Shown in pieces: positions 10,924-22,289 of a DNA stretch of 64,000 nucleotides. Position numbers and translations under genes: made by a program. Within the stretch, counting starts at the first letter, position 1. Each line of letters begins with the position of its first letter. The stretch lies in contig NC_081407.1 of NCBI RefSeq assembly GCF_030272615.1, forward strand, positions 317,716,456-317,780,455, given 5' to 3'. This DNA is from Cryptomeria japonica (lineage: Eukaryota > Streptophyta > Pinopsida > Cupressales > Cupressaceae). The notes under the pieces are model-generated. The model made no database searches. It was not told where the DNA came from and saw nothing but the letters and a program-made list of their open reading frames with translations.

Positions 10924-12800
10924 TTGATAAAAGTGGATTTACTACTAAATTTTATTATTATTATAATTTTTACATGGTGTCTGGTTCAATGAGCACTGGA
11001 AGGAAAGAGATAGTAAGAAAACCTTCTAGTATTGCTCAAAAAAACTTAAGGCCTACCTACTCATTACAAGAAGCCTCAAGGGCATATTCAAAAAACCCCC
11101 TCCCACATTACATAGAAAGCCCATTAAGTACAAAGGGACTCCCATAAATGGGATACAAAAAGAAACCAATTGCAAATATTTAATATATAATCATCCCTTC
11201 AACTAACTGTGAGGAAACATCACAAAAATACAATAGAAGATCATCCACCGGTGAAAAAATATAAACCTCCACATGTGCATGAACTTTCAAATTGCAAAAC
11301 ATTTTCATCCTCGCAACACACTTGGCTACACAAAACAACTCTTCGTCCTATCTATTAGCAGGAAACTCGTGAAAAGACATGAAACCACTATAAGTGAGTA
11401 GGCCATAATCAAAACCATGAACAGACAAAGTATAATCCATATGAAGAGAAGAGCAGGATGCTGAGACCAAGAAGGAACCAGCCAGAGTCGGAGCCATATG
11501 AGTAGACATAAGAAAAACCATGCAAACAATAAGAAAACAAGAAACCACTTCAGGTGTCCTAAAACCTGCATTTTCCACCAGCCAAAAGTTATCCACCACT
11601 TTCCAAGCCGCATAAAAAGCATCCGAATAAAATAGATTAAAAACCTACCCAAGTTCCTCATCTTCGAATGCATGAAAATCATGAACTTCAGAAGGAAAGA
11701 AACGACCAAAAGATGAAATGCTGAGAACACTAATACCACAAGCTCATATACCTTGAACATATATATCACAAACCACATAACAAGCAACATCATAACAAAT
11801 ATTGTGTGAAAGAGATGCTCGATATCTCACATGACTTGAGATAATCAACTCACTCAGAAATACTAGCATCCAAATTCATAATTAATACACATTGATCCCA
11901 AAGATACGACCAACCTTAATGAAGTAACAAACAAGGCACCCCCACACCAAACCATTCTCCAAAATAATTGCAGTGGTACATCTTGGAGAAGGAAAAAAAC
12001 CACTCATTATAACAATCATTCACTTATGAATGAACAATCCAATATAGCCAATATGCATTCTCATAAACCCAACCCAAATGAAGCAATTAAAATTAGCATG
12101 GAGTAAACATAAAGGAGTCATGCCAAACAAAAGCAATTCCATATTAGGAGGACCATAGAAAACACCACCCCCCAATGATAAGACACTCGAATGTATAACA
12201 TCAATGAAAGTGCAACCACATAATCAATATGTGGACAACACCACCCCTAATGCAACACAGATAAGAAATCAACTTTGAAAAGGGTGCCAAGCAAATATTC
12301 AGAGATAAAGAAAGACATAAGTATTTATGTAAATATATTGATTTCTAACAATAGGCATTCAAGCCATAAACTATCATGATCACAAAGGATACAAAGGACC
12401 AAAGTATTAATGAGAACCAAAATACAAATGTCCTCAAAGGACTCTGCCAATACATCATATGAAATCCCATCCCACAAACCAAAATAGCATGGAAATAATT
12501 AAACATTACTCTGTCAGCATAATCATGCACGAAAGGATCAAGCCATTATTACTTCCAATCATGAAGACATACCTTTCCCAAAGAAGATCACAAATCATAA
12601 AAGATGAACATCAAACAATAATACAAATACCACGTAGCCTAATCTCAGAATGCCACAACCCCAGAATTACACACTCAACAGACTAGCCTCAGAAGAAATG
12701 CCAACACGTAGCCATGCCATGCCAAGTCATAAATGAAAAACACCCCGCCCAATACTAGCCATCGGGATGGCTAACCTCGGGAAATATTGGCCAAACCACA
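10924..12800 (-). other. 3' untranslated region of the LINE
   Basis: It lies between the ORF2 stop and the (AAT)n tail. The open frames here (for example 11326-11793) are hydrophobic, low in similarity to anything recognised and have no LINE motif, so they are not annotated as genes. Confidence 0.6.
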
Positions 12801-14168
12801 CTAATATAAAATACTTATACAAGAGAAGGGAATATCCGAAGGGGCAACCTCCAAGTAATCCATATACTCACCTATTGCCTTATTAGCAAGAAAATAAGCA
12901 ATGCAATTAATTTCCCTATAGCAATGCGAGATAGAAAAGGAACTAAAAAACTTTAATTGACCAAGGATTCGGTCTAAAAAGTATTGTAACTTCCAGGAGG
13001 AACATTTCTTATTGGAAACCACATGAAAATCCACCATAGAATCACCTTCAATTACAATGTCCCTAATGTTCGGTGAAATAGCTATATCCGAGCCAAACGA
13101 TAAAGCATGGAACTCTACAGAATTGTTAGTTTCGATACCAATATATTTACAAGCAACCTTGACAATTTTCGAGTTATGATAAAAAATGACGGCTCCAATC
13201 TCTGATTTTCCTGGTTTGCCCTTAGCAACCCCATCAAAGTTTAATTCAAAAGTGAATTGCGGAGGAGGGTACCATTTAGCATGCCTACGCTTAACAACAA
13301 AAGATAACCCTATGGATACATAACCATGTGAGGGAATGACTCGAAGAGCATTCCAATTCCACGTCACCCAATTATCCCAATGAGAAAAGGAACACAAATG
13401 ATCCAAATTCTTATAAATAAAGGAGAGAACCACTTTTGAAATGGAAGATTCAATTCCATCTACCACATCAACCAAGGAAACGAATTTCTGTTTGAAAATT
13501 CTATAATTCCTCTCAAGCCATATATTCCAAATAATAATAGAAGGAGAAACAATCCAGAGACATGAATAGAATGAAGAAGAATACAACAAAGGCCAAGCCA
13601 TAAATTGGGACAGGAGATTAGGGCAAATAGTAGATGCCCATCCAAGCTTGCCAAATAGCCAATACCAACAATTTGAGGCAAAAGGACAGTGAAAAAACAC
13701 ATGATCCAAACATTCCATGAAGAAACCACAAAATACACAAGGAAACACAGTTGTAATCCCAAGTCTATCTAATCTCATCCCAGTGAGGACTTTATCTTGT
13801 ACTACTAACCAGACAAAAGATCCAGCTTTGGGAAGACAAGCCGAGTGCCAAAAAAGTTGAGAAGGCCATGAGGAAAAAGAAGAGGGATAAGACAAAGACA
13901 TATAGCCATCCTTTACTGTATAAGAACCCAACACATTCTTAGTCCAAACCAAATAATCATCCATATCCTGAAATACAAGCATTCTCTTCTTAAGTTCCTG
14001 TACACAAGCATCCTTACGTTCTTGATCTACCAACAAAGAATCTATGGATTTCCAATGAAACACAAGATAGGGTCCCAAAACATCTACATAATAGTAATCA
14101 ACAACAAACAAACCACAATGACCTTTGGGAATATCTAATAATGGAGACCAATCCCGAATACTAGTCAT
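12801..14168 (-). pseudogene. LINE ORF2 C-terminus: zf-RVT and RNase H domains
   Basis: The 455-codon frame has a zinc-binding RT-associated region (residues about 100-175, with CVFCG...CLDHVFFHC) followed by a plant-type RNase H domain (about 305-440). The domain starts ELNFDGVAKGKPG, keeps a Glu in NNSVEFHA and an Asp in IEGDSM, but the usual last Asp in the N-x-x-AD-LA motif reads NCIAYFLA. Loss of that Asp predicts an inactive nuclease. Its upstream neighbour at 14225-14710 is the same ORF2 after a stop. Confidence 0.8.
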
Positions 14169-14224
14169 AATAGCATGCCCATTCCAAACTTCATCCTAGA
14201 ATCTAGCCTTTCTTCCATTATGGA

Positions 14225-16120
14225 TTACCCAAGAAAGGTGGGGAAGAATAACCGATCTACAACTAGTAATAAATTCCAAAAAATGGACCCTTTTGGAAGA
14301 GATGAAGCTATGAATAACCACTCTCTAGGAGCCCCTCCCAAATATTTGGCAAACATGAGAGAGGCCCATTTACTTGAGGGATCTTTGTAGAGCTTCCATA
14401 CTAACTTCACACCCAAATCTCTATTATGATTTACTAAATCTCTGATACCCGATCCCCCTAAAGCCTTAGGAAGACAAACCTTATCCCAGGCCAAGAGAGG
14501 GATCTTCTCCTTACCTCCTATATTATCATTCCAAAGGAAATATCTCAAAGACCACTTAAGATCATTAACAACCTTTTGGGGTGTTTTCAAAACTAACATA
14601 AAATAAATGGGGATAGCATTAAGCACTGATTTTATCAGAAGAATCTTACCAGCTAAAGCAAGCCATTTATGATTCCATGAAGAAATTATGGAAGACACTG
14701 CATGAACCACTTTGTCTCAAAACATTGTCTTATCTGAACCAACAAAAAAGGAAATGCCTAGATACTTACAAGGAAAAGATCCCACCACAAATCCCCAAAA
14801 TTGAGTCAACCTATTCTGAACTAAAGGGAAAACATTCAGAAAGAAAATTTTAGATTTCGAGCTATTAACTTTTTGACCAGAAAAAAGCAAAATCATCTGC
14901 AATAGTTTTCTTGATGACTTTAGCCTCTGCCAATGATGTGAACCAAACAAGAGAGTATCATTTGCAAATAGACAATGAGATTGGGATACCATATAACAAT
15001 CAATCTTAATCCCATTCCAAATACCTGATGATCTAGCAGCATGAATAGCCCGACTAAAGGCCTCAACTAAAAGAATAAACAAAAAAGGGGACAAGGGATC
15101 CCCTTGTCTAATACCTCGAGAAGAAGTAAAAAAACTAGAAAGGGATCCATTTCGTAAAACTGAAAATCTAGCAGAAGAGATGCAGGATAAAACCCACTTA
15201 ATCCAACTATGTCCAAAACTAAATTGTCTTAGTACTGAGACTAAGGAATGTTAGTCCGCCTGATCATAAGCTTTCATCATTTCAAGTTTAAGAATCATAG
15301 CCCGAGTCTTTTGTGAAGAGATAGAGTGCAGGACCTCATGAGCCACAATAGCACCCTTTGAAGTTTCTCTCCTAGGTACAAAGCCACCCTGCTCAACAAA
15401 AATAATCCTAGGAATGAGTTTAGCTAGCCTGACTGAAATTGCCTTAGTGATGATCTTGTACAAGGTGTTGCATAGTGCAATTGGTCGAAAATTAGAAAAA
15501 TATTTAGGATTACCTACCTTAGGGATAATTGTAATAAGAGTTGTATTAAGCTCTTTTAAAATGTTTCTATTATGCGTAGATTCCTCAAGAGCTAGAAGGA
15601 CATCATTCCCCACAAAATCCCAACATTTTTGGAAAAACAAAGCAGTGAACCCATCAGGTCCTAGAGCCTTCTCTAGGGACATGGAAAAGACCACCTCTCT
15701 TAACTCAAGAATGGTAAAAGGAGCCATAAGCATCTTGTTATTTTCTTCCTTAATGAGAGGAGGAATAGAATCAACAAAATTATTATTCAAATCCACTTTG
15801 TCAGCAGTAAGCAAAGACTTAAAAAATCTAATAGCCTCAAAGGCAATTTCACCCTCATCAATTAGGCAATTCCCATTAGAATCATGAATGCAAGATAACC
15901 TATTACGCTGCCTCCTCAATTTGGCAGAGGAATGAAAAAACTTAGTATTCCTATCTCCTTCTGGCAGCCATAAATCCCTAGACTTCTGTCTCCAATAAGA
16001 CTCCTCGTGGGCTAAAACCTCCTCAAGCTGAGCTTTCAAATATTTAAGCCCATTAAAGGACAAAGAATCTATACCATTATTTAAGATAAGCTCATTCACC
16101 TCTCCAATTTCACCCTGCAT
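14225..16120 (-). pseudogene. LINE ORF2 reverse transcriptase and linker
   Basis: Segments 16120-15251, 15094-14717 and 14710-14225 cover the RT. Visible landmarks are LPEGDRNTKFFH, LGPDGFTALFF, NFRPIALCNTLYKIITK, then LKLEMMKAYD where the family usually has an Asp before the MSKAYD core, MSPFLFILLVEAFSR, and FANDT where the catalytic FADD is expected. The changes at both catalytic positions plus interrupting stops mark it as dead. The last segment contains the conserved SWNHKWLALAGKILLIKSVLNAIP and YFLWND linker. Confidence 0.85.
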
Positions 16121-16257
16121 CCTAGCCTTCTCTCCAAAACTATTCTTAAAATGAAGAGAATTCTATTCTCTAATCCTTCCTTTGAGATAACCAAGCTTTT
16201 TAACAATCTGATACATCCTAGACCCCTCCACATAAGGGGTAGAAATCCACCAATCTT

Positions 16258-17084
16258 TTAAAAGGGGGAAAAAAGATTGATATTTGAACCACATCGGTTC
16301 AAACTTAAAGGAAGCTTCCGTGGAATCCTGTCTTCAAGAATAAAGAACAAAATGGGAAAATGGTCTGAACCAGTACAAGGGAGAACTAAAGAAAAGAATT
16401 TTGAATCGGTGCTAAACCAATTTTCAAATACCAAGAAACAATCTAATGTCTCCACGATTTGAAAAAAAATCCTTTCTCATGTTTGTCCAAGTAAAAGGGC
16501 CATTTTGAGTTTTACAAACAACCAGATTCATACCCCTAATGAAATGACAAAAATCAACAATAATGTGCTTATTTGGGATAATACCCCCCGATTTCTCTTC
16601 AAGACTTGAAATAACATTGAACACCCCCCCCCCAAAATATCAAAAAGGTACCCTTAAGCGGAGATGCTATCACAACTAATCTCTCCCAGAGTTTCCTCTT
16701 CTCAAAAATACTTATGGGTCCATAAACATTAAAAAGCCATAATTTAGCATTGGAAAATTTACTTTTAACCAAACCTAGCATCCAATTCAAAGAAGAAGCA
16801 ACCAAGGAGAAGTCCACACTATAATCATTCTAAAGTAAAGCAAGCCCTCCTGAAGCCCCCTCAGAAGGAGAGATACAAAATTTCCATAGCTTCCAAAAAG
16901 AGAACAAGGACTCAACAAAAGATAAGTTTAATTTGGTTTCTTGCACCATCAAAATATCACACTTTGTTAAGTCCGACTGGGACTTAATCAAGCATTTTTT
17001 GTTAGGGGCATTTAAGCCCCTAACATCCCATGAAATGATCCTCATTGGCCTCGAGGGGAGACTGAAGCTCCCCTCTTCACACAA
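16258..17084 (-). pseudogene. LINE ORF2 apurinic-type endonuclease domain
   Basis: Fragments carry family landmarks: ISWDVRGLN (usually WNVRGLN), LMVQETK with the catalytic Glu, LWLFNVYGP, and GSDHFPI with the Asp-His pair. A run of ten C at 16624-16633 on the plus strand coincides with a frame break. The domain nicks target DNA to prime reverse transcription; here it is split into at least four frames. Confidence 0.8.
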
Positions 17085-17164
17085 TCATTACTTTGAGAGA
17101 TCTTTACATCATTAAAGTCACTCTGAGACTCCTCTTAGAAGCCAAAGACCTTGTAACAGGTGGA

Positions 17165-18540
17165 CTAAATGGCTTCTTTTTTCCTTCCACTTAGAAGAAT
17201 CCGATGAAGAAAGAAGTGTTGTTTGGATTCCAACATCAATTTCTTATTGGGTCTTGACATATTTTGGTTTTTGACCCTCTTCAAAGGGGTAGTAAATGGA
17301 GATACTGGAGAGAGAGGAGACTGAATCAAAGGCAACCTACCTCCACTACCTAAAGGAATTTCAAAGACACTAGGAATCTTATTCACCTTATCAACCTCCT
17401 TATCTAGATCAAGAACCTCAAAAGGGTTAGTTGTAGGAAATGCAGACAAATCCTTATTAATCTTAACCAAATCATTATCAATAGAAGTAAATACTTTATT
17501 TGTTGCATCAAAATCAAGAGTAATATTATTCTTGTTAACAAGATTCTGAACCTAAGCAATGAGATGATCATCCAGAGCAATGAAAGTATTATCCAAAGAA
17601 TTATGTTTATTACAATTAGGAAGAGAAAAAGATCTCTCCATCTCATAGTAAGGTTTACCCAAAACATTGGCTTGTGGGGGTGGAACTTTAACATATTGAG
17701 TAGTTAAAGGATTTTCTGGATAAGAAGAGTTGACCTGATCTGGACCATTACCACCCCCAGATGGGGTATTCACACACGGAGGATGCATGAGAGGAATAAA
17801 AGTGGGGATATTAGATCCCTTTAATATATTTTGCATTTCAGCCCATGAGAGAGATTCCAAATTAGTGAAACCCTTCTCCATGAAACCAAGAGAAAATTCC
17901 AAATCTTTAGAAATGGACTTGTCCAAAACCCTTTTCATATTAAAAAACAATGCAGAATCCATAATAACAGAAGATCTGCCAAACCAATCAGAATCCTTAA
18001 CCATATTTTCATGCCAAATACCAACAATAGTCTAATGTTGCAAGTCCAAGGAAGAATAGTGTTCAAATTAATCAAAACACAAATTTTAACAAGGAACATA
18101 CCATCCTCAAACACCAAATGGGATAAAAGTTTTTTACCAAAAGAGTCCCCTATTTTCTAAAAAATATCAAGATCAATAAATTCAAAAGGTAATTGAGGCA
18201 ACTTAAACCAAGTCGGAGTCTATTTGGAAGAGACCCAAGAGGGCTCAAAGAGGGGTTTCCATAAATCAACAAAAAATAAATTCCTACCCAACCAAAAGAA
18301 TGGAACCTCCAAAGCCTTATTCCTAGCTTCCTCTAAATCAAATACAATAATAAAAGAACTAGCAGATAGGACCTGCAAGTATAAAGTGTCATACCAGTGC
18401 ATATGAATCTTATATTGCAATTTTGAAAGGGTAATACTATCACCCCAGACCTGAATAATAAGCGCAAGAGATTGAAGATCATGAGCTTTCTTATCCAAAG
18501 GGTTAGCACAAACATCAATTAAGGGCACCGAAGACATACC
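17165..18540 (-). pseudogene. LINE ORF1 relic with DUF4283-like domain
   Basis: The frame 18537-18220 resembles the DUF4283 RNA-binding domain that opens plant L1 ORF1 (KLQYKIHMHWYDTLYLQVLSASSFIIVFDLEEARNKAL...PFFWLGRNLFFVDLW). Segments 18004-17552 and 17470-17165 continue it with a Pro-rich, low-similarity tail. No CCHC knuckle is visible. ORF1 of the family coats LINE RNA; this copy is fragmented. Confidence 0.7.
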
Positions 18541-19169
18541 TTCTACGACCTATCAACCCCCAAGCTAGGGTTAGCAACCAAAGGGTTACATATGTCACCT
18601 GAGATATTGACAAAATTCTCCTTTGACGGTAGCCGTGAATAAGAGTTCACTGAGGTCTGCTTCCCTACAGATGCTCACAAATTGGGGGAAACTCTAATAC
18701 CATTTGGGTCTACCTGTAATTGGGGTCCCTCCTTCTAACCATCTTTCAAATTAAGGGTTGAAGCCGAGGGTGACTTACCAATTACCAATCACACTGACAA
18801 CATCCTTCCAAGACCTATTTTCATCAATCCCAATCCTTCCATGCCGACGCACTGCAGGAATCGTCTTTCCATTCCTCTGTAGATTGCCCAAAAGAAAATT
18901 TCCCTTGGGCTTAAAGAAACCCCGAAAGTATTTAGAAGTAGGATTTCAAAATTCATTCCCCTGAAACCCCCTTTGATTAGTTTGTCCATAATGCTGTATC
19001 ATTGCCATATCCACCCATTTACCTCCATGAAATACCCACTATGGTATGTGATCCACATGTTTTCCAAAGGGATCCATAGGTGGAGGAGGATCCTCATATG
19101 CCTCATCACCCCAATTGCACCTCTGAAAATTATCCCTCATAGAAAAAAATTAGTATTTGTATTTTTAGA
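18541..19169 (-). other. 5' region of the LINE
   Basis: About 630 bp upstream of the DUF4283-like frame, with only short open stretches (18989-18789). It may hold the promoter and the beginning of ORF1. Confidence 0.5.
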
Positions 19170-19419
19170 AGGTTGCATTATTGCTCTTTATTCTTTCAAT
19201 CAATTTGGTCATTTAATTGAGTAATCATTTTTCCTAGAATTTTGCATTATTCAATTATTTTGCAAGTTTCAAATTTCAAATTCAAATTTTAAAATTTAAA
19301 TTTCAAATTTCCAATTCAAATACCATTTTCCCTCCTTTATTCAATTTTCCATGCATGTATGGGGTGAACATTATTATGGTTAAATGACATATGAGTTTCT
19401 TGTTTGATCATAACTGCAT

Positions 19420-20076
19420 ATGGAATTCCTATCTTATTTTGCTAATTTAATTTTGAGTTACATTAAAGATGTTCATTATGTTCCCTTTCATGCATATGAT
19501 GATAATTTAGTTCTCCCTTTCATTCATAGCTATGATTTACCCTCTCCCAAAATTGATCTCATTAATGATGACACATTAGTGCAAAAATGGAATATGGACA
19601 TTTCTTTCAAAGATCTCCCTCCTAAAGATGAATCTTTGGAGAATTGTGTTTCTTCTTCTCCTAAAATGTACCTCCCTCATAAGGATTATTTGGTGCAAGA
19701 GGATGATATTATGGCTACTTATCCTAGTGATACCATACCTTCTTTTCATGATCTTCCCCTTAGAGATGAAGAATTCATTACATATGATAGTCCCTTTCCT
19801 AATGTTTGTCTTAATGACAAAGATACCTTAGAGAAAGAAGATGATCCTATTTCCCATCATTATAATGTTTTCAATGCTCTCTCTCCCAAAAATGAAGAGC
19901 CTAATAAAGATCAAATCGATGCCATTCATATTGTTGAGAAACCAAAAGTTGTTCCTAATTATCATGCAGTGCCTTACACATATAATAATGAGGTGTTTGA
20001 TTTAGAAACTGATGAGAACATACGAATTAAAGCACAATATTATTTCTTAGTTCCTACAATCCCCTCTCCAATTTAA
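19420..20076 (+). CDS. Acidic 218-codon ORF of the non-autonomous Gypsy element
   Basis: The product is rich in Asp, Glu, Pro and Ser with loosely repeated motifs of the type SPxxxLxxKDxLVQExD (DLPSPKIDLINDDTLVQKW, SSPKMYLPHKDYLVQEDD, FPNVCLNDKDTLEKEDD), period about 45 residues. No enzyme domain is seen. After the TAA at 20074 the frame continues open to the solo LTR (DDWGSLYFTPSF), so the stop may be a decay event. Homologous DNA lies on the minus strand at 49250-50208 and a shorter piece at 47470-47500, so the ORF defines a repeat family. By position it replaces the N-terminal gag region; disordered character is inferred. Confidence 0.5.
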   Translation: MEFLSYFANLILSYIKDVHYVPFHAYDDNLVLPFIHSYDLPSPKIDLINDDTLVQKWNMDISFKDLPPKDESLENCVSSSPKMYLPHKDYLVQEDDIMATYPSDTIPSFHDLPLRDEEFITYDSPFPNVCLNDKDTLEKEDDPISHHYNVFNALSPKNEEPNKDQIDAIHIVEKPKVVPNYHAVPYTYNNEVFDLETDENIRIKAQYYFLVPTIPSPI

Positions 20077-20228
20077 ACAAATACACTATCTCCTACTAAA
20101 GAAGTTCCTAAAGAAGAAATCTTAGAGGATGATTGGGGGTCCTTATATTTCACACCTTCTTTTTGTAGAAAATCTAAGAAGTCTGAATTTGATAATAATT
20201 TTTTTTCTCCTAAGACATGTATAGAAAT

Positions 20229-21811
20229 TGTTGGCATTATGTGAACCGGCATGAAGACATAATGATATTGTATGTTGTCATTGATGTCAATATGAGACAT
20301 GGTGTGAACCGGCACGTGATAGGTGAAAAGAGAGAGGAACCGACATATGTATGAACCGGTTTATATGCCAAAGTGAAGCGGTATATTTGTTCAAGGTGAA
20401 CCGGCACATGGAAGCATTGTATGACTACCGGTTGGTAGGTAGCTTCCACTTCAGGATTTTCGGTTGGATTATCTCAAGTCTGTGTGAGTCAATCGTGATC
20501 TTCGTGTGATGAGTTAGCAGTATAATGGAGGACAGATCATGTTGCCATGTAAGCTCTATGCACGTGAAGGATCTTGCATGAAGAAGACTATTCCTATCTA
20601 CCTCGGGAATGAGCGAAGTCTATCAAACGGTGATAACACGTGATGGGTTATCAGCCGCCATGAAATCGGTGGATAATGGACGATGGAGAATGTCTTGAGA
20701 TCGATTCAAGATTGTTGCATTTAATGTAGTATGATTCAACGGTCAGGATTGAACCACTTGAATTGCTTAACCTAATAGGTTTAGGGTTTAGGGTTTTTGC
20801 TACCGACCTATATGTTTCCTATAAGGTTGATGTTGTGTTTCTTTCTAAGGTTGTTGGCAAAAGTTGTGTGTGTGTATCCTAAGGAAGTGATACGTGATTC
20901 TTGCCAGACCAAAGGAGAGAAGAGATACCTGTAAAGTGAATGTGCAAAAGGTGAAGAGGAGCCAAAATGGATCTGCATTAGCATTGAGTGTTGTTAATAG
21001 ATCATTGTAATTCTTGTTGATCTCTAACCACTTCAACAGTTGTAAAATCCCCTAACAGGGTAGCCTTAACTGGCTTGTTGCAAAATCCCCTAACAGGGTG
21101 GTCTTAACAGGCTTGATTCAAATCCCTTAACCGGGTAACTTGAGGTTAATGAGTTCTGAGAAGCTATAGAGCTTAGGAGATCCTTTAGCTATTGAGTTCT
21201 TAAAATCCTCTAACAAGGTGACTCTACCAGATTTAACCCTTAACTGGGTATTATAGCTATCTCTTAACCGAGTGATCCCTAATAGGATCGGTTCCTAGCA
21301 GAACCTATTGTAATGTCTTTAACCGGACAAGGCTCCTAACAGAGAGGACTTCTAAAGAGTTCAAAAAGAAGCTTGTGGGTATTCATCCCCACCGTGGTTT
21401 TTCCCATTTGGGTTTCCATGTGAAAAATATGTGTGTCATGTGAAATGCTTTTATCTTGTGATGCTTTGTTTTACCTGTTGAGCATATGAAGGTTCTATGT
21501 TTTATGCCTGTCTATAAAACATATTGAACTCTTTGTTGTGAAGATCTGATGATTAAGTTTACCTGTTTATGCATGAGAGTATAATGATAATGTAGTATTG
21601 AGCTAAGAGGGAAGCTTATTGAGTGACCGGTTCATGACTGATTAAGTTGTACTGGATGTTACCGGTTGCACTCTGTTTTACCAGTATCCCTGTTTGTCAG
21701 TCATTTGGAGTGTTTGCTGTCAAACCAGTTTTGGACTATATTTGTGTTTGTACTGATTCACCCCCCCTCTCAGTACCGGTTTGGTACTAGTGGTTTATCA
21801 TTGAGTTATCA
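20229..21811 (+). mobile_element. Solo LTR of a Copia-like family
   Basis: It starts TGTTGGCATTATG, ends TTATCA, and is flanked by GAAAT on both sides (20224-20228, 21812-21816). It interrupts the acidic ORF/gag region of the Gypsy element. It contains about six units of the type AAATCCCCTAACAGGGT at 21040-21290, many ACCGGTT or ACCGGCA words and a C-run before CTCTCAGT near the 3' end, all shared with the LTR at 2603-3685. No internal coding sequence is present. Confidence 0.8.
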
Positions 21812-21816
21812 GAAAT

Positions 21817-22289
21817 TGATCGGGTCTCTTTAAACTTCAATCCAATTCCACCTAAGAGTGAAACCTCTCTTGATCCTACACATGAATACAATGGACAAGT
21901 TTTAGGATGTGTGCAACAAAGTCGTGAAAATCATGAGAAATCACACTTTTCTAGTGAAAAGATAGGTTTCCAACCTCTTCCTTTGTCAACATCCCCTTCT
22001 CCATTGTCTAGTGAATCCACATCTTCTCATTCAAATATGGTATTTTAGCAAGAAAATGTTGTCTAATCTTCTCCATGCCAATTTAATCTCTCTTCTTTGG
22101 CCTAAAATAAGAAGGAAACGTAGACAACATCTTGAAAATTCTTCTTTTTGCAAATATCATCAAATTCATGGCCATTCTACTAATGAGTGTCAAGCTTTGA
22201 AAACAAAAATACAACATTATATTGATTTAGGTATCATAAAAATAACACCTGACAATGAATGGAATATTTATCATAATCATTTCAAATAA
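21817..22289 (+). pseudogene. Gypsy gag C-terminal tail with CX2H-type zinc motif
   Basis: After the solo LTR the host frame resumes (FNPIPPKSETSLDPTHEYNG) and, after frame changes, gives FCKYHQIHGHSTNECQALK (C-X2-H-X4-H-X4-C), followed by KIQHYIDLGII. The same arrangement appears in the 982-codon ORF of the element at 34863-42619 (FCQFHRQPGHDTEKCFSLK, KIQDLIDN). In TAT-type Gypsy elements this motif closes gag. No protease or pol follows. Confidence 0.7.

Larger units (their letters stand above)
10904..19169 (-). mobile_element. L1-type LINE (EN-RT-RNase H), full length but decayed
   Basis: It is bounded by the 13-bp direct repeat AGGTTGCATTATT (10891-10903 and 19170-19182). The 3' end on the minus strand is an (AAT)n tail, seen as (ATT)n at 10904-10923. 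Coding order on the minus strand is ORF1 (about 18540-17165), then ORF2 with endonuclease, reverse transcriptase, zf-RVT and RNase H (17084-12801). A roughly 630-bp 5' region and a 1.9-kb 3' region complete it. Many stops and frameshifts are present. This is a single clean insertion into the Gypsy leader. Confidence 0.9.

Noticed and set aside
10523-10927. 134-codon frame
   Set aside because: Runs through AT-rich tandem leader units and the (ATT)n tail of the LINE.
11326-11793. 155-codon hydrophobic frame
   Set aside because: Lies in the LINE 3' UTR with no motif; composition follows the AT-rich DNA.
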